The notes below the pieces were generated by a model. That model had not been told where the DNA came from. It ran no database searches and saw nothing but the letters and a program-made list of their open reading frames with translations. 64,000 nucleotides of DNA from Ulva prolifera (Eukaryota; Chlorophyta; Ulvophyceae; Ulvales; Ulvaceae), in NCBI GenBank assembly GCA_023078555.1, contig CM041196.1, positions 2,232,001 through 2,296,000 of the forward strand, written 5' to 3'. A program made the translations under genes and the position numbers. Positions within the stretch are counted from its first letter, which is position 1. The number at the start of each line of letters is the position of its first letter. Of this stretch, positions 1-12,599 are shown piece by piece.

Positions 1-44
1 CGTCGTCTCTGCACACGAGTCCTGGGTCAGGTAGAGGGAGAGAT

Positions 45-3000
45 TCACGCCGGGGAATTCTCACACCACAGAGGTGTGAGATCTGAGACGGCAGGCATGG
101 TCTGACAACTCTGGAGAGTGCATGACGGAAACGTAGACCAAGGCACGGACGAAAAGGACATGTGTGCGGCTGCAGCCATGCATGCGCTGTGCGCACGCGG
201 CGGCCACGCGCCCGCCCATGAGCGCCAGTGGCAGCGCCGCAAACCTGTAAGTGTGTAGCCTCAAGCAGAACCACAGGTGCTGAGACGGCAGGGTACCCTA
301 GGTGTCCGTTGTGTTGCATGGACTGCTCGATTCAGGCGTCAGCGGCCAGCGGCGCAGCCCCACCACACAGCCACATAACGCCAGCGGCACGTAAACAAAC
401 ACACAGGTGCGGGCTAAAGCGTGGCGGAGAACCAAGGGAGACCGCATAGCATCACAGCAAGCAAAGGCGGCAGGGGCGGTGGTGGTGTGGCGGGGGAGGC
501 CGCACCGGGGTTGCAGGGTTTGCCATCGATGATGACCTTGCCGGCGTCGGAGCACGTCATCGGCACGCACTCCGGCCACCGGTCTGCCTTCCGCTTCAGG
601 CAGCGCATGCCGAGCTCGTCCTGCAGGCCCTGGCAGTCCACACTGTCCTCTGTGCTCTGCAGCATCCGCAGCACACGTCACACAGCGCCAGGGCGCACAG
701 CACGCGGCAGCGCGGGGGGGTCCGAGATATCACCGGCTTCAGTCGCGGACAGCGAGTGGATTGATTGCGGCACATGCACGCACGCCGCTGCGGCAGCTGT
801 GGCGGCTACTGCTCGGGAGCGGGGCGTTGTGGAGCATGGGGCGCCAGCATGCTGAGCGGCCAGGCTCCCAGAGGGCCCGGGGAGCAGGGCGCGTGCACGT
901 GGGTAAAGCATGCATATGTGGCCGCACAGTTGTGGGAAACCCATATGGTCTTGGCAAACGGATGCGACCGCGTGTGCGATGTGTGATGAATCAGGAGCAT
1001 CGAGTACAAATCACGTACATGCTGCTTGCGCGTCCCCCCCCCCCCCCCCCCCCCCCCATATGGTCTTGGCAAACGGGGGGGGGGGGGGGGGGGGGGGGGA
1101 GGGGGAGGGGGGGGGGGGGCGCACCGGCAGAACGCGGTAGAAGCCGTCCCAGTTTGCGCTGCTGTGGCACACGCCATCGCCGGAATGGTCGTGCAGGCAC
1201 ATGTAGCGGCGGTCCATCTCCTCCGGGCACAGGTACTGCGCGGCGTTCGGCGACGCCATCGCCTCCGCATACGTGCCGAGCGCAAACGCGCAGCCGGCCT
1301 TGTAGCCGAACGAGTTGAAGCCCGCGCTGCCGTACTTCACATCATACCTGCACCGCAGCTGCTGAAGTGGTTGCATGCATTACGGCGGCAGGAAGGCTGC
1401 AGGACGGGTGACGGGTGTGAGCTAGTGGAGCGAAGAGTCTGGCAGGGCACCAGCTGCCACCACATTGCTGGAAACGCCACACACGGGTGCAATGCCCGCA
1501 GGCATCCACAGTGACTCGGCAACAGCGACCGTGACAGCTGGCCAAAGGGACAAAGCCACTGAATGACCTCAGATCACCCCGGCCACATCGCTTGTGCAGA
1601 AGGTCTGCTGGTAAGAGCCTCTGGGAAGGTGCATGAGTTGAGGATTTGACTGCAGCTGGAGCCAGTGGGAAGGTGCAGGAGGAGCGGGAGGAGGTGGCTG
1701 TGCACAAGCGGCTGCAGACTGGACCACACTACAGCCCCTGGCTGGCAAACCACGCTAAGCAGATGGCCTGTGTGTTGGTCTGTGTTGCGTGGTTGCGTGG
1801 GTGTGAGGTGCCCCTGTTCGTGGCCGACGGTGCTACCTGCTACCTGCCTCGCAGGCTCTGTCCTTGCAACACACTACGTAGATGGTGTCCCGGGCTGTGC
1901 ACATCTGGGTATGCTGTAGGCAGGTCTGAGCACCAGCTGCTCTGTCCTGGCTGGCTGTGTGTCATGCCCTGTCAGTGACTCCTGCTGGTATGAGTCATCA
2001 CGTGCAGCAGCCACATGTTGCAATTCTTAGGAGCTGCAGACTCACAGCAGCAGCCTCAAAGGCCAGATGGGGCTGTGAAGCAGATGTGTGTGGTGTGCTG
2101 GGTGCACAGCGATGTTGGGTCGCGGTGCAGCATTTCCAGGGCTGCCGCCCAGAAATTAGAGGTGAATATTTGGAATTGTTCCATATGATCGGGCCCGACG
2201 ACCCAACACTGGTGCACAGGTCTGTGGGCTAGTGCTTCTTCTCATCTCATCAAGCCAGCCACCGGTTGATCGGAAGTAAAATGGCTCACCAGGAGGTAAT
2301 CGAAGCTGCCAGATGAAGACTCAACAGATCCACATTTGTCACATCTCAATACACAGGCACATGCTAGCGTTATCATGTGAAGCAGCCACATTTGTGCAGA
2401 GCAGTTGCAGCGTGACAGTGTAAAGTATAGTACAGTAAATCCAGATTGCCTTATTGTCAGCAGCGATGATTGCAGCACTGTAGCTCAACTCTGCAAAGTC
2501 ACGTGCAACACAAACAGCTGATGTCCATGACAGTGTTCTGCTGGGGAGGTCGGTCTGGGCCAAACAGATGACTACGCCACTGTCATGCTGCAGATGAGTC
2601 ATGCTGCAGATCAGGTCTACTGGAGTTGAAGGCCTATGCGTGAGAGAGTGTCAACACAGCAAGCAGTCAGCACGCACAGCACACACACAGCGACAGCACC
2701 GCACCAGCCAGAGTCCTGCATGAGGGCAAGGGTGAGGTCTGTCAGCACGTGCCGGGCGTGGTGGGCATCGCCCCAGGCCGCGATCGAGTCCATGAGCTCT
2801 CCCTGCAGGCAGGCCCCACACTGTGTTGACAGCGTGCACACTTTCACACCCGTCTTCACACCATGACCAAGCATGGCCGCACAAATACATTCTGGCCAGT
2901 CTTAAGACAGGGCCCATGACTGGTACAGTCACCCTCGAGCCAAAACAGTCAAAACAGTGAAAACAGTCACGCTTGGGTGAGTGACAGATTCTTGGATGAG

Positions 3001-3548
3001 TGACAGGTGATGAGTGACAGCTGCTGGAGCAGTTGCGACAGTCACACCCACAGTCACACCCGGCACACCAGTCAAGATCAGTCAAGCATATGAAGCCACT
3101 CAGAGGACACTGTTGCAGTGGTGCACTGGCGGTGGGGCGGTGGGGCGGTGGGTGGGTGCGTTGAAGACCAGAGTTGCATTGAGAACAGACGCTCGCTCTG
3201 CACCTGGAAGTTTCAGGCTGAAACACAGCCGCAGCCCTGATGAGTATCTTGTCGATGAGCACCGGACCGGCAACCGCCTGGAACACACAGATTAACGCAA
3301 CCTGACTTTCACAATCCGACAGCAGCGCAACATGCTACGCTGAGAATCCGGCAAGAATGTGCGTGCATCCAGACCGCAGTTCAGTTTCTTGCGGTATGGA
3401 CTGGCCGAAGAAAAGTGCCTCGAACGGGATGCCTACCGCGACAATAGACAACAAAGACCATGTGATCTGCTTTGCACCAGCCGCACCACCACGGTCGCCA
3501 CAGCAACTGCGGCTGCACAGTACACCTCATGAAGCCTCATCCCCTCTC

Positions 3549-3581
<33 letters not shown>

Positions 3582-6373
3582 CCCCCCCGGCGGGGGGGAT
3601 GACTAACAAGATAATCTAACCAGAACATCTAGAAGCCGAGGCACACAGCCCGCAGCACCACCCCCGACGCTCACAAACGCACGAGACGAAACACAAAGCA
3701 CATATACAGCACGCAGCACGTAGGCGGCGCCGCACCTCGAAGACGCGCTGCTCCCAGTGCGTGCCGCGGGTGCCGAGCTTGCCGTCGTCCTCGAGCTCGG
3801 CGCCGAGCAGGCGGTCGCAGCCGAGGTGCGCCACCGCCTCGCGCAGCACCTGCGGCGTCTTGATGATCGAGCGGCCATCCTCGAACGTGCGCACGACGTC
3901 GCTGAGGGACGCGTACCCCGGGTAGCTCTTGAACAGCGCCGGGTCCATCACCTGCAGGGCGACCCGTGAGGGTAAGGGTCACATGGTGATCCTGAGACAT
4001 GAGATTCTGTCTGGGTTTGCAGCAGCCACGGCTCAAGCGACAGCACAACTGGTTCTACAGGCAGTGGAAATGCATAAGTTTACATGTGCACGGGTTGAGG
4101 GGGGGGGGGGGGGGGGGGGGGGGCATGGCAGAACACCCAGCGTGCGCTGCAGCTGGTACTGTACCGTGGTCAGTTGACCCCGCGCCGGTGAATTCTATTG
4201 ATCAAGGCAATGTGAGGCATGTGCATGTGATGTCTCATGGGACAGCGGGCGTGTGTCGCAAGCACGGCTGTGGCTACAACGCGCATGCCGTCCATGCACA
4301 CAAACGCACACATGCGACCAGAAAAATCTTTCGGAATCGCCCAGCAACGCCGGAGGGCCAGCGCCCAACCGATGCGACCAACTCGCACCCACCCTCCTCA
4401 CATATCTGCCTCCAAATACCGCGCGCAGCACCCAACCCAGAATTCCATGGCCGCGGCGGCAGCATATGCGTGAGTAGGCAGCGGTGGTGAGCCTGCGCAT
4501 TTGTGCCACAGGAATCCCAGCGGCCACAGCACGCAGAGCACGGAAGGGGGGGGGGGGGGGGGGGGGGGGGGGCACGAGGGCATGCAGGATCTCGTGGACG
4601 GCGGTGGCGAGGTCAATGGTGAAGTTGAAGGGTGCGACATTGCAGAAGGTGACGTAGCCGAAGACGGGGCGGCGTGAGGTGTTGTCGACGAGGTGTGCGG
4701 CCGCGCCCGCCAGCAGCCCCTCGCATTCCGGCGAATCCGCCGGCATCGACGTCACCTTCATCACGATATCCGCATCGTACCCTGCAGCCACGCAGGCGGA
4801 CTCAGAACAAAAAGCAGACAAACCACCGGACGGAACGGCAATTATAACGATCGGCCGCCAGGCTGCATCGCACTGACAGGATCGCAGACTGGATAACATG
4901 TTATAGAGGACAGATGTCGGTTTAGGCGCTATCAAGCACAGGCGTTGTCCAGCAGTGCTCGGGGATGGAACACTGTCGGAACCCCGACGCGTGGGTGAGC
5001 TGCTGGGCAGACGTTCACCGCCGGCTCCGCACCAATGACTTGCTCTTGCTTCATGCAGTATACCAGTGTACCGTGAGGTCCATCACGTAGTGAGATCAGC
5101 AGCCCTCCCCGGACTGGCTGACGGGGCTGCACAGCATACACTGAGGCCTCGGCGGGGACCGCCATGCATGTGGCAGCCCCCGGCGACGCGCCACTACAAC
5201 CTTTTCCCCGGAACTCTGATACAAAAAAAAACCCTTGCTTTGATGCATAATTCAGGCAACAGGAAAATGTAGAGAGGGGGGGGGAGGCACCAGCAGGGAC
5301 AGCTGCGCCGGCAGAGGTCTTGGGGGGCTTGGGGATCGTCAGCCCGGCCTCATCTTTCAGGCCCGCCAGTGGCAGCAGCCCCAGAGGCTCCCGCACCTGC
5401 ACGCACCCCGCCACCACGCTCACACCCTGTGCTGTCCTCTCCGTTCCGACTCGGACTGCGAAGCACACAGCGTGTGCTGCCGCAGCACCGCTGCAAAGTC
5501 GCCGCGGAGGCAGGCAGCATGGAGTCGCATGCGATCACACCATGCAGTCACCGACAGGCGGATGGAATGACGATCACACGTACCTACAGACAGCGCTTCA
5601 GGCCCCACATCGCAACACGGCGCACATCGCCACAGCGCAGTGGTTGCTGTCAAGTGCTGCCGATCAGTGACGAGGCTCGTTGCAGGTGCACATACCTCCG
5701 ATCAATTATGCTGTGGGCTGCCATGATGTGTTGCGGAAACGGACGTGATGCTGTGTCATGTGTCAGCACACTGAAGCTTCTACCTTGAGATGAACTCGTA
5801 GGCGCCTTCAGTGATATGCGCAAGGGTGACAGGCTGCGGCACGGAATGCATGCGGCTGTAGCGGACGCCGTTGGCTGGGTTGTGCGGCGGCTATAGGCGG
5901 AATCAGGGCCAATTGCATGCCCGCTGACAAGGCATGTGCCTATGTGTTGTACGGAGGAGCCTGGGAACGGTGGCATCAGCACACTCAGCACAGTGGATGG
6001 GGGCGGTTCGGGGCAGACACACCCGTATCGACCTGGCGAGAATCGCGGCCGTGGCTGGGATCAGTTCCTTCATGATGTAATCCTGATCTGACTTGGACCT
6101 CGAGTCATCCAGCTTGTTGTAAAAGGCCATTTTGAAGGCCCGCTTTGGCTGCACGGGGCTGTCCTGTGCCGCCAGGGACTGCGCTGATGTGACATTGGCC
6201 TGCAGCAGGCTGCGACGGTGTGGTGAGAGGGGGACGACCACAGGCTGGGGCTCAGGCACCGGTCCATTCAGGTAGCTCTCCAGCAGCTGCGTTCGTCGGT
6301 GACCGCTGGTCTGCAGAGAGTACGCAGATGCATTTGCGGCTGCCAGTAGAAGCAGCAGGTATGGTAGCATCAT
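45..6373 (-). CDS. Secreted M8-family (leishmanolysin/gametolysin-type) zinc metallopeptidase, 8 exons
   Basis: Exons, in order of transcription, are 6373-6023, 5396-5291, 4781-4576, 3951-3736, 2802-2705, 1347-1125, 656-506 and 244-45. All phases match and they sum to 517 codons including the stop. The start at 6373 opens a signal peptide (MMLPYLLLLLAAANASA). Exon 3 carries the zinc motif HEILH in AVHEILHAL, preceded by the family-like GYDADIVMKV and RPVFGYVTFCN. Exon 4 has TPQVLREAVAHLGC and ends in GTHWEQR, whose histidine is the expected third zinc ligand. Exon 5 has LTLALMQDSGW and exon 6 a Cys-rich YDVKYGSAGFNSFGYKAGC stretch. The family cleaves extracellular or cell-wall protein and is metzincin-like; in green algae it includes gametolysins. 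Exon 7 (Cys-rich, CVPMTCSDAGKVIIDGKPC) is well supported. Exon 8 (244-45) rests only on phase and splice sites, so the C-terminus is tentative. Substrate unknown. Confidence 0.87.
940..1119. repeat. Poly-C/poly-G foldback with a duplicated 22-bp spacer
   Basis: A run of 24 C (1034-1057) is followed by a 17-base spacer and then a G-rich run (1075-1119, interrupted by single A at 1100 and 1106). The spacer with three flanking C and two G is an exact 22-bp copy of 940-961 (core CATATGGTCTTGGCAAACG). It lies in the intron between exons 6 and 7 of the metallopeptidase gene, directly inside the 5' splice site at 1124. Confidence 0.9.
1771..1873 (+). repeat. Dispersed repeat family 2, copy A
   Basis: About 103 bp beginning TGTGTTGGTCTGTG and ending CTGTCCTTGCAACACA. 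It is clearly related to 58058-58160, sharing CCCCTGTT, CGGTGCTACCTGC and TGTCCTTG in the same order with small indels. It sits in an intron of the metallopeptidase gene, antisense to it. No open frame is shared between the copies. Confidence 0.65.
2433..2450 (+). repeat. Dispersed repeat family 1, fragment (core only)
   Basis: CAGTAAATCCAGATTGCC matches the core of the dispersed 70-bp family whose best copy is at 15731-15799. Only the core is recognisable here. It lies in a metallopeptidase intron. Confidence 0.4.
3550..3598. repeat. Poly-C run with short C/G hairpin
   Basis: 31 consecutive C (3550-3580) are followed by G, seven C, GGC and seven G, so the right end can fold on itself. It lies in the intron between exons 4 and 5 of the metallopeptidase gene (G-rich on that gene's sense strand). 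Confidence 0.9.
4099..4123. repeat. Poly-G run
   Basis: 25 consecutive G in the intron between metallopeptidase exons 3 and 4; C-rich on the sense strand of the gene. Confidence 0.9.
4546..4572. repeat. Poly-G run abutting a splice donor
   Basis: 27 consecutive G. On the metallopeptidase sense strand this reads as a poly-C run starting at the fourth base of the intron whose donor is at 4575. Confidence 0.9.
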
Positions 6374-9136
6374 GGCTGGTGGCCCTGCAGCGTAGACCAG
6401 GTGTCAACATGTGCCAGCCCTCGTAAGCATCAAAGCGAGCTTGCGGTGCAGTCACACTGTGCCGATGTACTCTACGACAACACCTTGCGACGATGGATGC
6501 ACTGGTAATTGCTAGTGTGATCTTTCTATGGCGATGGCACGTTCGGTGCATGCGTGACTGCTGAGCGCTTCCATCGCGGCAGCGGCCACCTGCGCGGCTT
6601 GGACCGAGAGAGAGCACACAATGTCAACCTACGACCCCGAGGAGCGAAAATCACATCATATACAAAGTCATAAACAATTGCAACATACTTACGATCTGTT
6701 TCGTGGTCAGTTCCGAAAGAACTGCCCGGCAGCACAGGTTGCGGGACGACGCAAGGCATTTGCCGAGGAAGAGGAGTGCTACATGATCCGTGCGGATGAT
6801 GCACATGGTCTGTATTTTCCAGCAAGAATGGGACTGTTCATACTTTCCAGTTTGTTGCAATTGCAGCCGCTGCCAATTGCGCAGTGCGTGCAGGTGCCAG
6901 CACTGAAGAGATGGAGCGCACCACAGCCGCGCAGAGCAAGGATCTGCCGATTGCAATATATCAGCTTGCTGATAACTTACGGCCTGGACATGGATGTTTG
7001 CAGTGCCTGCGGTGAGACTGTGCCCATTAGTGACGCTATTTACAGGTTACGCAGATGTGGTCACGCCGCAGTGCTTTATTTCGGCTGCACAGGAAAAGAG
7101 ATTCGATTCTGGCGCGACGGTTTCTTGATTGATCCAAGCGCTTGGGCGCCTAGGTGTCAGCCAAAATCACCAGCTTCTACTGCACGCGAAAGCACATTAG
7201 GCAAGCGCACATGTCAGTAATCGGCGACTGGCAGATAATCGCAGGCGCACGGCGTCACGCATACACAGCTGCAGGCTTCGATAATTCTGTGAACATCTTA
7301 CTTCATGGCTCCAGCAAGCTTCACCAAGGCAAAAGGTTTGTCAAATCTGGATTGGCATGCATAGCTGCGTGAAAGGCGCGTGGCTGTGGTGGTGTGAACG
7401 GAGACCTCAAAACATGCATACCAACAGGCACGTGTAAGGCTGTGCATGTATCCAGTACTGACTGCCCGTGCTGACAGAGGTTAGCAGACACGTTTCTGAA
7501 ACCATCGCTGTAAGGTTGAATTGTGGAGCAAGACAGCACGGCGATATTAAGGGCAACGCTTCAGCCTGGTTTGCGCTTGGAGGTCGATTATCAACATGGA
7601 CGCGCCTGGCTCTTGAGTTTTATTGGACCGAGCGCACCTGAGTCCGATGATCTGCAGCCCATCTTGGTGCCCTGTCGTGCGATGGCTTGTCCTCGTGAAA
7701 AATTTTCAACAATTGATTCTGCAAATGTCGCGTCGGCAACCAACGCAGAAAACAAAACGATGCACATAGGCGTCGTGATCAACAACACGATCGCGCATCC
7801 CTGAGACTGTGGCTTGTTCAGAGACAACGACCGATTCTCTTGTTCCTTTATTTCACGGTTCGTGTTTGAACATACTGTGCCTTACACTGCCTGTGCACTC
7901 CGAGGAGCCCCACAATCAGCATCCTGCGTACGTCCCATTCCAAGTTCAAGTGGCATCAGCAGCCCGGAGATGCGTTGATATGTGCAGATCCACGCTCTCA
8001 TTAGCGCAGGAAGGGATTCGTAGACCTCCGTGCAGCGACAAGTTTGACCAGCTCCGGATGGGCAGTGGAGAGGCAGTCCGCAAAGTTCGGGAAGCCCTAT
8101 TGTGTCCACTGCAAAGATTATCATTTTCGACCGCAGCGACAAGTTTGATCAAGGCAGTTGTGAGCTTCACTTTCGGTCTGTTTGAATCTGCACCGGTATA
8201 GAGATGTGGCTGGCGGGTAGCACGGTCATGCCGACGATGCACAACACCGCGGTGCACCGGCCTCCGAGTGTGATATACCGAACATGCGTACGCACATTGA
8301 TTCGGTACCTAACTAAAACATGAAATTCTTCATAGATCTTTGAAGTCTGCCAAACCCCGTTCTGCAGCAACCTGTCATCAGCGTTTCCTGCTGTGTTCAC
8401 ATCATTGCCCTGTGCGTCCGCGTGATCACGTGTATATGGCTATCTGCCTGACGCATCTCAGGATGTGGCCTTGCTGATCAGACGGTGCTCGTTTGTCTCG
8501 TTCGCGATCTGATATGTCGCTGGTGGAAAACACACGAGAGCTCAGCTGAGCCCCTTTGACCACTGACGCGTGGCCACACGAGCTTCGCGAAACACCAGCC
8601 AACGTAACCTGTAGTGTAAAGAACAGCGTGCGACTGAAAGAATCGTAACATCGAAAGTAGGAGCAATCTTGATATCAAGTTCATCGCGGTGGTGTCACGT
8701 TTGACGGCGTGTGCGCTTGGCAGTCCCAGCCTTTGTACCGTGAGACAGACACCTCTGCAGCTTTCCGCGAAGCTCCGCAAAGCAGCTCAGTATGTCTGCA
8801 CTAAATGCCAGATCCATCTCCGCGCGTGCCCCTACGCGAGCACCCCATTGTGACAGACGGCGCTGCCGATCACTCCCAGAGTGCGCTTACACACGCTCTA
8901 TACTTTATCGCCGTTGTAGATGAGAATCACTGTTGTAGTCGCATCAACATGAGCTGCCGTGTAGGAATCCTCCGCTATGGACACCAAGCTCTACGAATGG
9001 GTGCGTGGCATCACCTGTGAAGTGTGCTTGGCCTAGCAGTCACAGACAATACGGCAACATGAAACAGCCTCCGCCTATTCACATACATGAAGACATGCTT
9101 GTGGTTGCTGTAGGTTGAAGTGTGCGCTGTTTGCAG
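6374..9136. other. Intergenic stretch, no gene with clear support
   Basis: Lies between the metallopeptidase start and the first recognised ClpP exon. It contains an open frame at 6621-7220 (listed separately) and shorter open frames without recognisable motifs. The missing ClpP transit-peptide exon and the promoters of both flanking genes should be somewhere here, but nothing in the sequence fixes them. GC content looks lower than in the coding regions. Confidence 0.4.
6621..7220 (+). CDS. Possible hypothetical protein, 199 aa, unrecognised
   Basis: A continuous ATG-initiated frame of 199 residues beginning MSTYDPEERKS. It has a stretch with spaced Cys and His (VCSACGETV ... RRCGHAAV) reminiscent of a small zinc-binding site, but the spacing matches no family I can name. 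No introns are needed, unlike its neighbours, and it sits in a lower-GC tract. It could be a spurious open frame; I give it low weight. Confidence 0.2.
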   Translation: MSTYDPEERKSHHIQSHKQLQHTYDLFRGQFRKNCPAAQVAGRRKAFAEEEECYMIRADDAHGLYFPARMGLFILSSLLQLQPLPIAQCVQVPALKRWSAPQPRRARICRLQYISLLITYGLDMDVCSACGETVPISDAIYRLRRCGHAAVLYFGCTGKEIRFWRDGFLIDPSAWAPRCQPKSPASTARESTLGKRTCQ

Positions 9137-11336
9137 GTTTACCGTTGAGTCGAGGTTGGACAGGGAAGACATTATCATGGGTCAAGGGCCAGCGCCACCA
9201 AACCCGTTCATGGTCGAGCGTTTCCAGTCCGTAGTGTCTTCATTGTTCCAGCAGGTACGATACCCGCCTTTTTTTGCTCATGAAATTTCCGGAACACCTG
9301 CGAGAGCACAGCACGCGCAAGCTTCACTGGAGAGTAATTGCTTGTGGCACAGCAGACTTCACTACTGAGGCTCAACTTCAACACCCATACCTCCACGAAT
9401 GTCAGGCGCGTCACACATGTTCTGTTTGAGACGACCCGACAATGGCCATTGGAAATCTCCTTGTAGTTGGTCTGTCATCTTGCACTCGTTTTAAGACCCA
9501 CAAGCCACACCTGCAGCCATCATCGGCCTTCTGAACAGCGCTGATCAGCCAATGGGGCAAGGCAGCACAAAACCACATGTAGTGTAGCTGCTTTCACACT
9601 GCTGCACAATCCCCAGATGCTGATGGCCACTTGCTGTTGACAATGTGGCATTTGGTCACCTGGGCTCTTGCCATCCGATTCATTGGACACCGATCCACCC
9701 TGCACCTACCAGCCTACCCAGCCACTCGCAGCTGTACTTCCGTGATTCTTCTTTACTTCCGTGTGGCTCGATTGGAAGCTAACATGTGCAACCCTCCATC
9801 GCAAAGAGCAGCTCTCCGCAAGACCAAGCATGCAGTGCAGCGTGACACTCAGCGAGGCTGCACTGCAGGCCACGCTATCCACAACACACTAACACACCGC
9901 GCCCAACATGCAGCGCATCATGCCATTTCACCTGGCAGCAGCACATGCGCCCTCACACCGGCCCCAGCCCACCACAAAGTCACATCACTATGCCTTCACC
10001 TCGGACCGGCAGTTGGTTGCATCGTCTGGTAGGCTGAGTCGGTGCTCCGCCATGCAACGGCCCGAGTCGTTGTGAGTTGTCACCTCGCAGCGGCCCAGCT
10101 CCACGATGACCTCATGTCACTGTGCCCTCAGCACATCCCCATGATGGCCCGGCCTCCGTTTGCCGCAGTCACTAATTTAGCTTGGATGCCTCTTTTGGGC
10201 CCAGATTTCAGAGTTGTCAAGTCCAAATGGATATGGCTGTGTCATCTTGCATACATCCGTTCGTACCGGCAGGGCTGTGGTACGCGCTCGTGCCCGGCCT
10301 AGTGCCATGAGTGAGTGGGTTTGCGAGTGGATTCCGGCTTCATGCCTGGCCTCTGTCCTTTGTAACTACATACATAATGACGCCCCGCCCCATGCGTGCA
10401 GCGCATCGTGCGGTGTGGCGGCGCTGTCGACGACGACATGGCCAACCTAATCGTCGCGCAGCTGCTCTACCTCGACGCACAGGACCCCAAGAAGGACGTC
10501 ACCCTCTACATCAACTCCCCCGGTGGCAGCGTCACGGCGGGCATGGCCGTGTTTGACACGATGCGGCACGTGCGCCCCGACGTCTCGACGGTCTGCGTCG
10601 GCCTCGCGGCCTCGATGGGAGCCTTCCTGCTGTCTGCCGGTGAGCAGGGCAAGCGCTACTCCCTCGCCAACAGCCGCATCATGATCCATCAGCCACTCGG
10701 TGGCGCGCAGGGCCAGGCTGCTGACGTTGAGATCCAGGTGCCCCCCCCCCCCTCACCTGATTCACCACCAGTAGTGGCCGTTTTTTGGTGAATGTGTGTC
10801 CTGGCTCGTTGTGCAGCGGTCTCTCATGGAGCTGCCAGACGGGGAATGAAGGGATTTTCAAATGGCGCTGTGGCGATGGGTGTGCGCGGTGCAACAGGTG
10901 GCCTCGCGGGCACTGTCGGCCATGCCACACGGCCGCACACAGCCGCCGGTAGAACCGCCCGGGTAGCCCCCGGGTAGCTGTGGCTCCAGCTCTGCACTGC
11001 AGTGGTCACACACGCACACTAGCTTGAGCATACAGCGCCCGCACCACAAGCAGCAGCGCCGTGCATCTGCGGCGAGTCAGATCGGCCGCGCCATAGTGCT
11101 GCACGGCGGCGCGTCAAGCCAGTCAACACGTGCCGCACCTCATGCAGGCGAACGAGATCCTGCACCACAAGCTGACACTCAACGGCTACCTCAGCGAGTT
11201 CACCGGGCAGTCGATGGAGCAGATGACGAAGGACACGGACCGCGACTTCTTCATGTCGCCGCAGGAGTGCGTGGAGTACGGCCTCATCGACGCCGTCATC
11301 ACGAAGCCGACCCTCGCCGCCCTCGGCGCCATGTGA
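9137..11336 (+). CDS. CLPP5: Plastid ATP-dependent Clp protease proteolytic subunit, ClpP5-type
   Basis: Three exons are clear: 9137-9254, 10402-10737 and 11148-11336 (stop TGA), all phase 0 at the internal junctions. The first ends [16 protein letters not shown] and joins [17 protein letters not shown], the signature of nuclear-encoded plastid ClpP5 rather than the mitochondrial ClpP. The catalytic triad is visible: Ser in [11 protein letters not shown], His in [12 protein letters not shown] and Asp in [10 protein letters not shown]. The product would assemble into the tetradecameric stromal Clp core and degrade unfolded proteins fed by ClpC chaperones. The upstream exon with the transit peptide was not found; an ATG at 9177 exists but would leave no targeting sequence. 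The intron from 10738 begins GTG followed by 12 C. This gene is the strongest evidence for a plastid-bearing organism. Confidence 0.9.
10211..10245 (+). repeat. Dispersed repeat family 1, partial copy
   Basis: GAGTTGTCAAGTCC followed by GGATATGGCT matches the left half of the 70-bp family. The right half (GTAAATTCAGATTTAC) is missing. It lies in the ClpP intron 9255-10401. Confidence 0.5.
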
Positions 11337-11641
11337 GCGCATGCATGTGCGGCATGCGTCCAGCCGATCTCAGCGGCCCTGCTGCTGTGCGTGCCCTCGC
11401 ATACGCAGTGGCAGGTCATGTGTGAGTGCATGCGCGGCATGTGTGCGGTTTGCGGTCGCAGGTGACGTGTCAGTGCATGCGTGAAACGCATGCAGCCGCA
11501 GCTAGAGCTGATCCCACGGGAGGCTGCACGGGGGGAGGTCCAGCGTAGGCGTTGCAGATGTCTGTGTGTACATTTTTCCTGCTGTAACGCTGCTGCTTGC
11601 TCCGGGAGATGGTCTGCGGCGTTGATGTCGACTGTTCCTTG

Positions 11642-11711
<70 letters not shown>

Positions 11712-12599
11712 ACTATGCGGATGGTCCTGAATGCAGCCTTGTCACTGCACACTAGTTCAGCTGGTGCCGGCTGGAGCACACAGCACTCTGGCATGGCCAG
11801 AGGCTGATCATATGCTTCAGTGTGCGCTGCTTGTCCGCCCTAGGACAAGCTGTGCACCGTAGTATGTGAGATCCGACAATTTGTGTCCTTGAGAGCACAC
11901 AGCCAGCTTCGGGCATGTGACTGCTGACATTTCATGGCAATTGGTGATGTCCCTGTCTTAGAACAACAACGTAAGGGAAGGCTGGTGAGCGATCTTCTAT
12001 GGCAAGTCTGCTACATGTCTTCATGTGTGCTATAATCAAACCAGGAGTTGCAGTTGTCGACCGCTCCTATCTGCACATTTGCCACTTGCACAATATATGC
12101 ATGTTGCCATTACAATCCTTGCCCACTGCTCCACCTGGCAACAGCAATGCCACAGGTACACACGTAACTGTGTAAGCAACCAGCAGGTTTTTATTGGGTT
12201 GGTTGTAGATCTCAAGCAGTGGGCACCATGAAGGACCTTTCCTCTCACTATCTCACATGCAGGATTCAAAAAACACAGCAACTTCATCACCCAGGTGATC
12301 GAGGCCATTTATAGTTGATCTAAGATCAGACACCGCTGGCAGTTGCACAGTTATTCTTCGTCCACTGCCCGTGGCTTGAATCCGAAAATAATCATACATG
12401 ATGCACATAACTTTGCTTCAGAAAATATCACGAATGGTTTCACGATCACCCTTGGTACACGAAATCTCCGTATGTGCAGTGGGCAAGCCCATACGCGCAT
12501 TCACACCAGATGCCTTGAAGCAGCTTTTGCTCGTCACTCCAGGACGACACAGTTGGCTTGCAATGGAGTCAGGTGATTCATCAGAGCTTGAACAGCTGC
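11337..12599. other. Intergenic stretch downstream of ClpP
   Basis: Holds the ClpP 3' region and the GT microsatellite at 11645-11710. No coding region recognised. Confidence 0.5.
11645..11710. repeat. (GT)33 microsatellite
   Basis: An uninterrupted dinucleotide GT run of about 33 units, 310 bp downstream of the ClpP stop. Confidence 0.97.

Noticed and set aside
806-1376. Polyproline/polyglycine proteins on both strands
   Set aside because: Translation of the C and G homopolymers; the real coding part is the metallopeptidase exon 1347-1125.
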